From NCBI GenBank assembly GCA_030148165.1, contig JASBTZ010000003.1, forward strand, positions 930,001 to 994,000: 64,000 nucleotides of DNA, read 5' to 3'. Both the position numbers and the translations under genes were made by a program. This document shows positions 26,930 to 36,109 of this stretch, one piece after another (position 1 is the first letter of the stretch; each line of letters opens with the position of its first letter). The notes beneath the pieces were generated by a model. That model saw only the letters and a list, made by a program, of their open reading frames with translations, made no database searches and was not told the origin of the DNA. Source of the DNA: Bacteroidota bacterium (GTDB lineage Bacteria > Bacteroidota > Bacteroidia > Flavobacteriales_D > Crocinitomicaceae).

Positions 26930-27528
26930 ATAAAGACCACTTATCAGATAAAGGCAAGAGAGATCTCGAACTCGTTGAAGCCGCTATCAAAGGAGATCAA
27001 ATGGCTTATGCCGGTCTGATGGATCAGTATCGGGAATCCATTTATTTCATGATGTTGAAAATGGTTAAAAATGCCGATGACGCTGATGATCTTACGATCG
27101 AAGCATTCGGTAAGGCCTTTAACCGACTGGAACAATACTCGCCAAGTTATGCCTTCTCAACCTGGCTGTTTAAGATTGCTTCCAACAATGCGATTGATTT
27201 CATTCGGAAAAAACGAATTAAAGTCACCTCAATGGATTCCGGCATGCAAACGGATGAAGGTGAGATGATCTACATTGACGCAAAAAGCAGCACGCTTGAT
27301 CCAGAAGAAACCGTCATGAAGAAACAGAAAGTCATGCACATGCGTGAGCTCGTTAGTCGATTAAAACCAAGGTATCGTGTACTTGTAGAGAAGCGCTACT
27401 TTGAAGAATTGAGCTATGAAGAGATCGCAACTGAACTGGATTTGCCATTGGGGACCGTTAAGGCCCAGTTATTCCGCGCCAGAGATTTTCTTGCGAATAT
27501 GATGGAAAAAACCAAAGATTCGATCTAA
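26923..27528 (+). CDS. ECF-type RNA polymerase sigma factor
   Basis: 201 residues with sigma region 2 (YAGLMDQYRESIYFMMLKMV and DDADDLTIEAFGKAF, ~25-65; FSTWLFKIASNNAIDFIRKK, ~76-95) and region 4 (YRVLVEKRYFEELSYEEIA and LPLGTVKAQLFRARDFL, ~145-190). An acidic linker of ~40 residues joins them. The gene starts 7 bp inside the glycosyltransferase gene and rsmG follows with no gap; no anti-sigma factor is adjacent, so control is by some other route or a distant gene. It may be one of the constitutive-type ECF factors. Confidence 0.93.
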   Translation: MVDKDHLSDKGKRDLELVEAAIKGDQMAYAGLMDQYRESIYFMMLKMVKNADDADDLTIEAFGKAFNRLEQYSPSYAFSTWLFKIASNNAIDFIRKKRIKVTSMDSGMQTDEGEMIYIDAKSSTLDPEETVMKKQKVMHMRELVSRLKPRYRVLVEKRYFEELSYEEIATELDLPLGTVKAQLFRARDFLANMMEKTKDSI

Positions 27529-28158
27529 GTGGACGACGTTGAGCTCATATCGAAGTACTTTCCTTCTCTAAGCAATCAACAACAAGAACAATTTAAAGCC
27601 CTGAGAGCGCATTATGCCTATTGGAATGAACGGATCAATGTGATCTCCCGTAAAGATACGGACAACTTCTACGAAAGGCATGTACTTCACTCCCTGGCGA
27701 TCGCAAAGGTTATTCAGTTTCAGGCAGGCACAAAAATACTTGACGTTGGCACAGGCGGAGGCTTTCCGGGTATTCCCCTGGCTATTTTATTTCCCGATTG
27801 CCAGTTTCATCTCGTAGACTCCATTGGTAAGAAGATTAAAGTGGTCGAGGAAGTGGTCCAGGCAATTGGATTAAACAATGTTTCCTGTGAACACAATCGC
27901 GCGGAGAAGGTAAAAGGACAATACGACTTTATCATCAGCAGGGCGGTAACCGCAATGCCGAAGTTTATTAACTGGACGAAAGGAAAGTTTCTTAAAGAGA
28001 ACAGAAACGAATTAAAGAATGGTATTCTTTATCTCAAAGGCGGCGATCTAAGCGAAGAGATGTCAGGAGTCAAAAAGGCAGTTCAGTATTTCCCCATCAA
28101 TGCTTTCTTCGAAGAGGAATTCTTCGAAACAAAAAAAGTAGTGTACGTGCGGAATTAA
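27529..28158 (+). CDS. rsmG: 16S rRNA (guanine-527-N7) methyltransferase
   Basis: 209 residues, GTG start directly after the TAA of the sigma-factor gene. The SAM-binding motif ILDVGTGGGFPGIPLAILFP (~67-86) is the RsmG (GidB) signature, followed by LVDSIGKKIKVVEEV (~92-106) and ISRAVTAMP (~139-147). It methylates G527 of 16S rRNA; loss gives low-level streptomycin resistance. The stop overlaps that of the convergent hypothetical gene by 4 bp. Confidence 0.95.
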   Translation: MDDVELISKYFPSLSNQQQEQFKALRAHYAYWNERINVISRKDTDNFYERHVLHSLAIAKVIQFQAGTKILDVGTGGGFPGIPLAILFPDCQFHLVDSIGKKIKVVEEVVQAIGLNNVSCEHNRAEKVKGQYDFIISRAVTAMPKFINWTKGKFLKENRNELKNGILYLKGGDLSEEMSGVKKAVQYFPINAFFEEEFFETKKVVYVRN

Positions 28159-28694
28159 TCCAGTCGATACTTCTTAAAGAAGGCATCCCAGTCCCAGATG
28201 AAGTTTTCAACGACTTCATCCAATCTTTTCAGGAATAGTGGATTAGGTGCCTGCATGCGTTTAAAATATTCATCCTGAAAATTGTATAAGGTATACTTAT
28301 CAAAAATTGCCTTTGACATAGCATACAGTACATTTTTAGAAGGATGATTAAGTCTTGACATTAAAGTTCGATATTCCTTGACAAGACATTTGAAGTTATA
28401 AAGATCCATTTCATAAATAGCAGCAAGCTTGGTATAAATCAGGTTTTCTACCCGATCTGCCTGCTCCGGATCAAATGAACTTTCAAGGAATGAAAGGTTT
28501 CCGATCAATACGATCAAGCTGAATTCATAGCTGTTTCCAGGACTAACATTTGGACACGTAACGAACGCGCTATCTTCATTTATAAATTCAGCTACTACAG
28601 GGAAACCATTATCGATTGAGGTGAAGATTCCATTAATGAAAACGTTTGCAAGTTTTTCATCACTGACCTTCTTCCGCATTATGGTTCCGAACAT
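28155..28694 (-). CDS. Conserved hypothetical protein
   Basis: 179 residues if it starts at the ATG at 28694 (MFGTIMRKKVSDEKLANVFI); another ATG at 28679 (MRKKVSDEK) is equally possible. It is soluble, mostly helical, with no signal peptide and no motif I recognise. Features: SDEKLANVFINGIF near the N-terminus, a Cys in FVTCPNVSPG, and an aromatic C-terminus (FIWDWDAFFKKYRLD). I recall similar uncharacterised proteins in Flavobacteriales starting with KKVSDEKLAN, but assign no function. Confidence 0.75.
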   Translation of the reverse strand: MFGTIMRKKVSDEKLANVFINGIFTSIDNGFPVVAEFINEDSAFVTCPNVSPGNSYEFSLIVLIGNLSFLESSFDPEQADRVENLIYTKLAAIYEMDLYNFKCLVKEYRTLMSRLNHPSKNVLYAMSKAIFDKYTLYNFQDEYFKRMQAPNPLFLKRLDEVVENFIWDWDAFFKKYRLD

Positions 28695-28720
28695 TATTAG
28701 TGAGGTTAAAATGTTATTCA

Positions 28721-28728
28721 CAAATTTA
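28721..28728 (-). promoter_or_regulatory. TAnnTTTG -7 box (TAAATTTG)
   Basis: Plus-strand CAAATTTA reads as an exact -7 consensus on the minus strand, 26 nt before the ATG at 28694. It lies at one end of the divergent 28695-28927 gap; on the other side TACTTTTA (28895-28902) is a weaker candidate for the efflux operon. Confidence 0.45.
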
Positions 28729-28927
28729 GGCAGAGATCAAAGGGTCTCGAGGAAGGGCGTTTTTAGGTTATCAACATTTTTTTCAACAGTTATTAACAAT
28801 AATGCATATTATTTAACTTTATCCAGTCTATTTACTACTCGTCTTGAAAAAGTACTTTTTATCCTTTTTTCATCTCCCCTCATCCTTCAAATGCTACTTT
28901 TACTGTCCATTGGTATAATTAAGAAGT

Positions 28928-30046
28928 ATGAAACGAAGTCAGATCATCTTATTTACGGTCTTTATCGTGATAACAGGATTTATCTATCTCACCTTAATGT
29001 CTAATAGGAAGGAGGATTCCAAGAAATTGAAATCTGAAGACAGTACAGTCTTTGTTCCGGTTAGAGAGGTTAAAAACAGAATAAGACAGATGTCCATCAC
29101 TTCTTATGGACAGATAACACCGAATACAGAACTAATAGTTTCCTTCGAAGTTCAGGGTGAATTGCTCAAAAGAAGCAATGGTGCGTTGAAGCCTGGCTCC
29201 AAATTTAAAAAAGGGGATGTATTATACCAGCTGGACAATTCTGAAGCTTACTGGTCACTTTCATCTAGAAAAACAGCACTCAATAATATCTTGCTCAACT
29301 GCATGCCGGATATTGAGATCGAATTTCCCGATGAGACCAAAAAGTGGATCGACTATCTGGCTGAATTAAAACCTAAATTATTATTACCTGAGCTGCCACA
29401 GATGTCTCCAAAAGAACGAATGTTCTTAACAACACGAAACTTTCTGACGGAATATTATAATATAAAAAGTGCCGAGGCTCGCATGCAAAAATACAATTGG
29501 ATCGCTCCTTTCTCAGGAACAGTTGTTGAAGTTTACGCAGAACCCGGATCTGTCGTGAATCCTGGAGCGCAGGTTGCCAAGATTGCCGAAATTGGTGATT
29601 ACGAAGTTAAGGTGCCTATAGGATTAGATGAACTCGAAATCTATTCAAGTCAAAACAGTGCCTTATTCACGGATGCTAATGGCAAAGAGATCGGTGCCGG
29701 AAAAATTCTGAGAATATCCGACGTGATCAATCAACAAACTCAGTCTGCAGATGTTTATTACTCGATCAAGCCGCTGAAAGACACCAAAATTTATCATGGT
29801 TTATTCGTGAACGTTTCAATCAATCAAAAGGCTGAGAAAGAAACTATGGCTCTACCTCGCGTAGCTGTCAACGATAATCAGGTTCGCATTTTAGACGAAG
29901 GAAAACTAGTTAAACAAAGTATTCTGATTGTCGGTTCGAAACCAGATACAGTATTTGTCACCGGTTTAAATAATGGTCAGTTCGTTTTACTGGAGCAAGT
30001 AGAAGAAAAAGAAGACAAAGTGAAATACGAAGGAGTTGAGCGCTAG
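28928..30046 (+). CDS. RND efflux periplasmic adaptor (HlyD/MFP family)
   Basis: 372 residues. An N-terminal helix (IILFTVFIVITGFIYLTLM, ~5-23) anchors it in the inner membrane. The barrel-sandwich halves are visible as GSKFKKGDVLYQLDNSEAYW (~95-114) and WIAPFSGTVVEVYAEPGSVV (~190-209), with a helical hairpin between, then a beta-barrel domain (~225-320). It links the inner-membrane pump to the TolC channel. First gene of an adaptor-pump-channel operon, 2 bp before the pump gene. Confidence 0.93.
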   Translation: MKRSQIILFTVFIVITGFIYLTLMSNRKEDSKKLKSEDSTVFVPVREVKNRIRQMSITSYGQITPNTELIVSFEVQGELLKRSNGALKPGSKFKKGDVLYQLDNSEAYWSLSSRKTALNNILLNCMPDIEIEFPDETKKWIDYLAELKPKLLLPELPQMSPKERMFLTTRNFLTEYYNIKSAEARMQKYNWIAPFSGTVVEVYAEPGSVVNPGAQVAKIAEIGDYEVKVPIGLDELEIYSSQNSALFTDANGKEIGAGKILRISDVINQQTQSADVYYSIKPLKDTKIYHGLFVNVSINQKAEKETMALPRVAVNDNQVRILDEGKLVKQSILIVGSKPDTVFVTGLNNGQFVLLEQVEEKEDKVKYEGVER

Positions 30047-30048
30047 GC

Positions 30049-33000
30049 ATGAGAAAAGTAATTGAGTTTTTCATCAACCGGCCCGTTTGGGGAAATGCTG
30101 CGATCGTCATCATCTTGATGTTCGGTCTGTTCTCCGTATTTACGATGAAACGATCTTTTTTCCCAGAGCTTGATCCTTATCGTATCAATATCTCGGTTTT
30201 TTATCCCGGTGCTTCTCCTGCGGAGATGGAAGAAGGTGTTACGATCAAGATCGAACAGGCAGTAAAGGGACTGGATAATATCGAGGAAATAAATTCTACC
30301 TCATCAGAGAATTTTACACAGGTCAAGATAAAAGCGTATGTCGACACAGACATGGATGAGCTCTTAAGCGACGTCGAGAATTCTATCAACTCCATAAACT
30401 CATTCCCACAGGCAGCCGAACGACCAATCATACGACGATTGAAATCGGGAGGTATGGGTAGTGTTGTTGCCTTTATCGGTGTATCCGCAAAAGATTCATT
30501 GGAAGAAGTTTCCAAACTCACTGATCTGGCTTCTCAGGTTGAAAGAGATCTCTTAAACACCAAGACGATTACACAAATCGAAAAGGAAGGATTCCCGGAA
30601 AAAGAGATTAGCGTTAATGTTCGGGAAGATGATCTTCTACGTTATAAGATCTCAATGCAGGAAATAGCCCTGGCGCTGGGAACAAAGAACATTGACATTA
30701 CCACAGGAATTATCCGCGGTGATCTGGAAGAAATGAATATCCGATCCAACAATCGTCAAACAAATGTCGATGAGATCGGTAAAATCATTATTCGCACAAC
30801 GACAAGTGGTGAATCGATTACGATTAGCGATGTCGCGGATGTAGTTCTTGGCTATTCAGAAGGTTCACAAGAAGCTAAATACAACGGTAAACCGGCTGTT
30901 TCTTTCCGAATTGAAAAAACCGTTGAACAGGATATTGCTAAGATTACAGAAGCATTGCATGACTATAAGAAAGAGTTCGATGCTGCCAATCCGGACTTCC
31001 AGTTCAACATCTTCTATGAGTTCAATACCATGTTGAATGAGCGGATTGATCTATTGAGTCGAAATGGATTGATGGGACTCGTCTTAGTCTTATTGTTCCT
31101 TGGTTTGTTCCTGAACCTGAAGCTATCCGCATGGGTAGCCTTCGGGATACCTTTCTCTTTCCTTGGAATGTTCGTAATCGGAATGTTCTACGGAATGTCG
31201 ATCAACATGATCTCACTCTTTGGAATGATCCTCGTTGTAGGAATTCTGGTCGATGACGGAATTGTGATTGCAGAAAATATTTTTACCCATTTCGAGAAAG
31301 GAAAACCCGCCCATAAAGCAGCTTTGGATGGAACCATGGAAGTATTGCCTTCGGTTTTTTCATCGGTCATTACCACGATTGTCGCCTTCTCGATCCTACT
31401 CTTTGTTGAAGGCATGGAAATGATGAATGAGATGGCATTCGTCGTAATCGCCAGTCTTGCCTTTTCCTTATTCGAAGCGTTTATCATTTTACCGGCCCAT
31501 CTTGGCCACAAAAGGATTCTATCAGAAGAAAAACAACATCCGTTCAGCTACATGAAAGGATTGGTATACCTGTTGATCGGGTTGGCAGTTATGTATTTTG
31601 GAACACGACTCTTCCCGGAAGAAGCAAATGTCTGGATGATCTTGCTTCCATTGACGGTTATCATTCTCGGAGCAAGTATTTTCTTTACCGGATTTTCGAA
31701 ATCACCCATGGAGGAGTCCATTCGTAGGGGTGCTGATAAAAGCATTAAGTATGTTCGAAAGAACTGGTTTAATGTGGCTGTTCAGAACATTGTCGGCACA
31801 AAAAGAAAGTGGTATCGGGCAGGTTTTTTATTTCCGATGGCTTTTACAATCATGACCTTCGTTCTTTTCGGCAAGGGAATTATTGGCTGGACCTTCTTCC
31901 CGAATATTCAGCCTGATTTCTTCACAGTTGAAGCAGCGTATAAACCGGGGGATCCAAAAGCTAAATCGAAAGCCTTTGTAGAAAAAGCGACAAAGATTCT
32001 TTTTGAGGAAAACGATCGCATTATCAAAGAAACCGGTGATACCATGTTGACCTATTTCTCAAGTAATATTGGTTTTTCACAGAGTCTGGGACAAATTGGC
32101 TATCACACGGGAATGCTGAGCGTTTTCTTTGATGCAGAGAACTCTAAATACCCGGTAGACTCACTTATGAACCGAATTATTCGAAGGATCAACGAAAGCC
32201 CTGAAGGACGTCTGGCTCAGGAAACGTATGTAGGAGGATTCAATCGATTCGGTAAAGAGATTGAAGTTGGGTTGACGAGTGAGAATGAAGCTTCCTTGAA
32301 TGGTGCTCGGGATTTATTTAAGAAAGAACTTACAAAGATGGACGGTGTGATCAATGTAAAGGATAACATGCCTCCCGGAAAAAATGAAGTTTATCTCGAC
32401 ATTCGACCGGAAGCAGACATTTATGGGATCACGAAAAGTGAGGTGCTCAATCAAATACGAAGAGGATTCTTTGGTCAGGAAGCACAACGTATTATTATCG
32501 GAACGGATGAAGTGAAAATATGGGTGCGCTACCCGATCGAAGACCGAAACTCACTGGCTGATCTGGAGAATATGAAAATCAAAACAGCTACCGGACATGC
32601 GGTCCCGTTGAAAGAGATCTGTAGTTTCACCACAGGAAGGGCACCGGAAAGTCTTAAGCGAAGAGATGGTCAGCGAATCGTGGTTGTAGATGCGGAATGT
32701 GAGGACCCGGATGAAGTCGGAACAACGAATAGTCTGATCACAGACTCGATCTTGCCGAAAGTCAAGCAAGCGTATCCCGATATTCAGACGGTTCGCATGG
32801 GACAGTTTGAGCGAAGTCAGAAGACCGGAAATTCAATGATGTATGTCGGTCTAATTGGAATTGCCATGATGTTCATTATTATCACGCTTCACTTTAATAA
32901 TCTCGGTAATGCATTTCTGATCATGCTCGTAATCCCTGCAGGAATTGCCGGAGCGTTCATGGGTCATGGCTTGATTGGCATACCTGTTTCGATCCTCTCT

Positions 33001-33420
33001 GTATTTGGAATGATCGCACTGTTGGGAGTCCTGGTTAATGACGCGATTGTCTACCTGGATCGGTACAATCAGCTTTTATTAGAAGGAAATACGATTAAAG
33101 ATGCGGCCTTAGGAGCTGCTGAATCTCGTTTCAGACCGATCTTGCTGACATCTTTAACAACCGTTGCAGGTCTTCTGCCAATCATATCTGAAACAAGCAT
33201 GCAGGCGCAATTCCTGATCCCTATGGCTACTTCGATCGCGTTCGGAGTGTTGTTCGGTACCGTGTTTATTTTATTCTTCTATCCTTCTGCTATTATGGTT
33301 TGGAACGGAAGAAGAGCATTGGTTCATCTGATAAAAACCGGTAAACGAATTGATGATCGTCGCGAATTGGAACCTCCGATCAAACTACAACGAAAACAGT
33401 ATGATTTTAAGGATAATTAA
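30049..33420 (+). CDS. RND family efflux transporter, inner-membrane pump
   Basis: 1123 residues, a little longer than AcrB (1049). The two-fold repeat of an N-terminal helix, large periplasmic loop and five to six helices is visible. The first helix leads into RSFFPELDPYRINISVFYPG; proton-relay acidic residues lie in GILVDDGIVIAENIF (~398-412) and the paired helix has GVLVNDAIVYLDRYN (~992-1006). An extra hydrophobic insertion (~500-560, between repeats) accounts for the added length. This subgroup often exports lipophilic compounds or acts in envelope maintenance; the substrate is not evident. Confidence 0.95.
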   Translation: MRKVIEFFINRPVWGNAAIVIILMFGLFSVFTMKRSFFPELDPYRINISVFYPGASPAEMEEGVTIKIEQAVKGLDNIEEINSTSSENFTQVKIKAYVDTDMDELLSDVENSINSINSFPQAAERPIIRRLKSGGMGSVVAFIGVSAKDSLEEVSKLTDLASQVERDLLNTKTITQIEKEGFPEKEISVNVREDDLLRYKISMQEIALALGTKNIDITTGIIRGDLEEMNIRSNNRQTNVDEIGKIIIRTTTSGESITISDVADVVLGYSEGSQEAKYNGKPAVSFRIEKTVEQDIAKITEALHDYKKEFDAANPDFQFNIFYEFNTMLNERIDLLSRNGLMGLVLVLLFLGLFLNLKLSAWVAFGIPFSFLGMFVIGMFYGMSINMISLFGMILVVGILVDDGIVIAENIFTHFEKGKPAHKAALDGTMEVLPSVFSSVITTIVAFSILLFVEGMEMMNEMAFVVIASLAFSLFEAFIILPAHLGHKRILSEEKQHPFSYMKGLVYLLIGLAVMYFGTRLFPEEANVWMILLPLTVIILGASIFFTGFSKSPMEESIRRGADKSIKYVRKNWFNVAVQNIVGTKRKWYRAGFLFPMAFTIMTFVLFGKGIIGWTFFPNIQPDFFTVEAAYKPGDPKAKSKAFVEKATKILFEENDRIIKETGDTMLTYFSSNIGFSQSLGQIGYHTGMLSVFFDAENSKYPVDSLMNRIIRRINESPEGRLAQETYVGGFNRFGKEIEVGLTSENEASLNGARDLFKKELTKMDGVINVKDNMPPGKNEVYLDIRPEADIYGITKSEVLNQIRRGFFGQEAQRIIIGTDEVKIWVRYPIEDRNSLADLENMKIKTATGHAVPLKEICSFTTGRAPESLKRRDGQRIVVVDAECEDPDEVGTTNSLITDSILPKVKQAYPDIQTVRMGQFERSQKTGNSMMYVGLIGIAMMFIIITLHFNNLGNAFLIMLVIPAGIAGAFMGHGLIGIPVSILSVFGMIALLGVLVNDAIVYLDRYNQLLLEGNTIKDAALGAAESRFRPILLTSLTTVAGLLPIISETSMQAQFLIPMATSIAFGVLFGTVFILFFYPSAIMVWNGRRALVHLIKTGKRIDDRRELEPPIKLQRKQYDFKDN

Positions 33421-34726
33421 TAGTGCTATACTTATTCTCTTGGCTTCAACATCTGTTGCCCAATCGGATTTATCCGCAACGCAAGCTGTGTTCATAGCTC
33501 TGGAAAATAACTATCAGGTTCAGATCGCAACAAAAAATCAGGAGATCAGCGAAATGAATAACACGTGGACACAAGCCGGTATATTTCCGAGTGTGGACCT
33601 GAGTGTTGCGAACAATAATACACTTCAGGACAATACAGAAAACCCATTCACATTTACACCGGGGATCATCTTATCTCAAAGTCTGAGTCCTTCATTAAAC
33701 CTCAACTGGAACATTTTTTCAGGGTTTTCTGTGAGGATCGGCAAAACCAGACTGGAACAACTTGAACAGCAATCTGCGAACAACTCACTAACCGTTATTG
33801 AAGCAACGGTCCAGGATGTCTTAAAAGCCTATTATACAGCACAGCTTCAAAAAGAACGAACAGAATTAATGCGATCGCTGATGGATTACTCGCGATCCAA
33901 TTATCAGTATCATCAATTGAAAGAGAAATACAGTACTGCCAATTCACTGGAGCTACTGCAGTTTAAGAATCAATACCTCACAGATAGTACCAACTTCCTA
34001 TTGCAGGAAATCTCATTAACCAATTCATTGAGGAATCTTAAACTTATAATGAACGACACCACTGAAACTCAATACAATCTTACAGATCCTTTGAATACTG
34101 AATTGTCCCCGATCAATTTCGAAACAGCGAAGGCGGATATGCTAAGAGAAAATAGCAATTTGAAGAATCAATACATTTCGCTGGAGCTACAACAAACCAA
34201 TACGAATTTACAACGCGCATTTCTTTATCCGACACTTTCATTTCAGGGTGGCGTTTCTCCAAGCTGGAGCAAGATTCGCGAAATAAAGGATGACGCCTTC
34301 AATATTGATCCGTATACCCTGTCGTACTATGGGAATCTCAATTTGCGATACACCATATTCAATAATTTCCAGAACCGACGAGCTGTTCAGGTATCCAAAA
34401 TTCAGGAAGAGATTGTCAACCTACAGACATCCGAAATGACGCGTTCATTGGAATATACCCTGGAGAATCTGATAGACCTGTATCAGGTCAGAACACAATT
34501 GCTAAGCGTTTCTAATGAAAATGTAGAATATGCCAAACAAGCTTATCAGGTAGCACGTACCCGATATAATATTGGGGCGATCAACTCGCTTGACCTATTC
34601 AGCTTTATCACAGCCTATCAAAATACCGTAATTCAACATCTGGAGAATCAATTCAATTTAATAGACACCTATTTAGAGATCTACAAGATGACCGGCAAGA
34701 TCTCACTGAATTATCAGAAAAATTAG
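33401..34726 (+). CDS. TolC-family outer-membrane channel
   Basis: 441 residues from the ATG at 33401, which gives a proper signal peptide (MILRIINSAILILLASTSVAQ); an upstream in-frame start would put charged residues before it. It overlaps the pump gene by 20 bp. The mature protein shows the duplicated long-helix pattern of outer-membrane efflux proteins (ALENNYQVQIATKNQEISEM; ATVQDVLKAYYTAQLQKERTEL; and their second-half counterparts ending YQVARTRYNIGAINSLDLF). It completes the tripartite pump. Its stop overlaps that of the convergent acyltransferase gene. Confidence 0.93.
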   Translation: MILRIINSAILILLASTSVAQSDLSATQAVFIALENNYQVQIATKNQEISEMNNTWTQAGIFPSVDLSVANNNTLQDNTENPFTFTPGIILSQSLSPSLNLNWNIFSGFSVRIGKTRLEQLEQQSANNSLTVIEATVQDVLKAYYTAQLQKERTELMRSLMDYSRSNYQYHQLKEKYSTANSLELLQFKNQYLTDSTNFLLQEISLTNSLRNLKLIMNDTTETQYNLTDPLNTELSPINFETAKADMLRENSNLKNQYISLELQQTNTNLQRAFLYPTLSFQGGVSPSWSKIREIKDDAFNIDPYTLSYYGNLNLRYTIFNNFQNRRAVQVSKIQEEIVNLQTSEMTRSLEYTLENLIDLYQVRTQLLSVSNENVEYAKQAYQVARTRYNIGAINSLDLFSFITAYQNTVIQHLENQFNLIDTYLEIYKMTGKISLNYQKN

Positions 34727-36051
34727 GCCTTGCCGAGTACCAGTTCACGAAGCTCCAATCTGGCTTTTCGCAGATCTTTTAAGATTTCCTTTTGCTCTCG
34801 ATTCATCATTAACTGGGTAAAACGCCATTTCAGACTCACATGTCGGTAATAATGATAGAAGTAATAAGCGAATAATCCGGTGATCGGCATAGAAGCAAAA
34901 TAGATCCATTTCATCAACACACTCATGTCTACTAAATAATCTCCCAGATACATAAATCCGGTATAGGTTAACGGGTAAAGTATCAGTCCACCAAGGACAT
35001 TCATCGCTGCATACCACTCTTTATCTTCAAATACACGTGTAACAATAAAATCAGTCAGCTTAAACGGGATGATATTATGGATCAATCCGAAAAGAAAGAT
35101 GGGTAAGCCAATAATCATAGCTAAAATGGACTGCAAGATCTGACGCAGAAAAAGTGCAGACCGATATTTTCGATCCAGAAAATCAGTTTTAATCTGAAGT
35201 CGATTGATCTGCCATTCGATCTTTGATACAAGCGACTGAATCAAAATATATTTATCCGGCTCCGTGAACTGGATCTCGTTTAATCCCCTATTCACGTTTC
35301 TCAAAAGTGATACGTTTTGTTCCACTTTTTTTCCTTTCTCCCTTGCATAGGAGGAAGAAAGTATCATTGTTACCTGATCGCCAAGCGTTTCATTTTCTTT
35401 TGTTTCCGCCTCAACCAACAAATCAGATAGCTGCTTTCTGAATTCCTCTGTTAGAAGTCGTGCTGCTTTAAGACGATCTTGTTTAAACTCTTCCAGGTAT
35501 GGAACCGGATCGATTGGCTCACCAATATTGGTTAAAACTTCACTTCTGAATTTCTCGGGCTCCAGATAGATCAAACCAACAGGAATGATCTCTAGTCCCA
35601 ATTTGCCATCATTCCGTAATTCTGTTTGAAGGGCAATCCGCGCAGTTCCCGACTTTAACCTTCGCAGGAAACGATCAGCAAAGCTATTCCCCTCCGGAAA
35701 AATCACCAGTGTCTTTCCCTGCTCGAGAATCTGATAACACATTTCAAATGAATCTTCATTCGATACGCCGCTCGTTTTTCCATCCATTACCCGATTAATG
35801 GGAATCATGCCCAATGAACGTAGAAAAGCACGTTTCACCGGGTTATTAAAAAATACCGCTTTCGACATGTAGTAAATGGGCTGTCTGCATATGTGACCAA
35901 TCATCCATGCATCCATTAATGTATTGGGATGATTCGCAATAATGATCTTGGGTCCCTTCGTGTTGATTGGTCCCGGATTTTTAATCTTGATCTTTTTGTA
36001 ATACAATCGGATCGCAATCCCTATAACTATTTTTAAGACTCTATATAGCAT
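34723..36051 (-). CDS. Membrane-bound 1-acylglycerol-phosphate acyltransferase-like (PlsC domain)
   Basis: 442 residues. The PlsC domain has the catalytic NHPNTLMDAW (HX4D, ~39-48), GMIPINR (~76-82) and VIFPEGNSF (~115-123). After ~220 a non-catalytic part follows with about four hydrophobic helices (two at ~300-330, two at ~360-405) not found in the short E. coli PlsC. It probably acylates lysophosphatidic acid or a related lipid at the inner membrane. Belongs to the long Bacteroidota type of glycerol acyltransferase. Confidence 0.9.
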   Translation of the reverse strand: MLYRVLKIVIGIAIRLYYKKIKIKNPGPINTKGPKIIIANHPNTLMDAWMIGHICRQPIYYMSKAVFFNNPVKRAFLRSLGMIPINRVMDGKTSGVSNEDSFEMCYQILEQGKTLVIFPEGNSFADRFLRRLKSGTARIALQTELRNDGKLGLEIIPVGLIYLEPEKFRSEVLTNIGEPIDPVPYLEEFKQDRLKAARLLTEEFRKQLSDLLVEAETKENETLGDQVTMILSSSYAREKGKKVEQNVSLLRNVNRGLNEIQFTEPDKYILIQSLVSKIEWQINRLQIKTDFLDRKYRSALFLRQILQSILAMIIGLPIFLFGLIHNIIPFKLTDFIVTRVFEDKEWYAAMNVLGGLILYPLTYTGFMYLGDYLVDMSVLMKWIYFASMPITGLFAYYFYHYYRHVSLKWRFTQLMMNREQKEILKDLRKARLELRELVLGKA

Positions 36052-36109
36052 CTGTTCTGCCGAATATAAGAAAACTTAGTATCTCATGGATTGTGTTTAA
36101 ATTCGTGAA

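Noticed and set aside
33350-33400. In-frame upstream start for the TolC-type gene
   Set aside because: It would put 17 hydrophilic residues before the signal peptide and overlap the pump gene by a further 51 bp.
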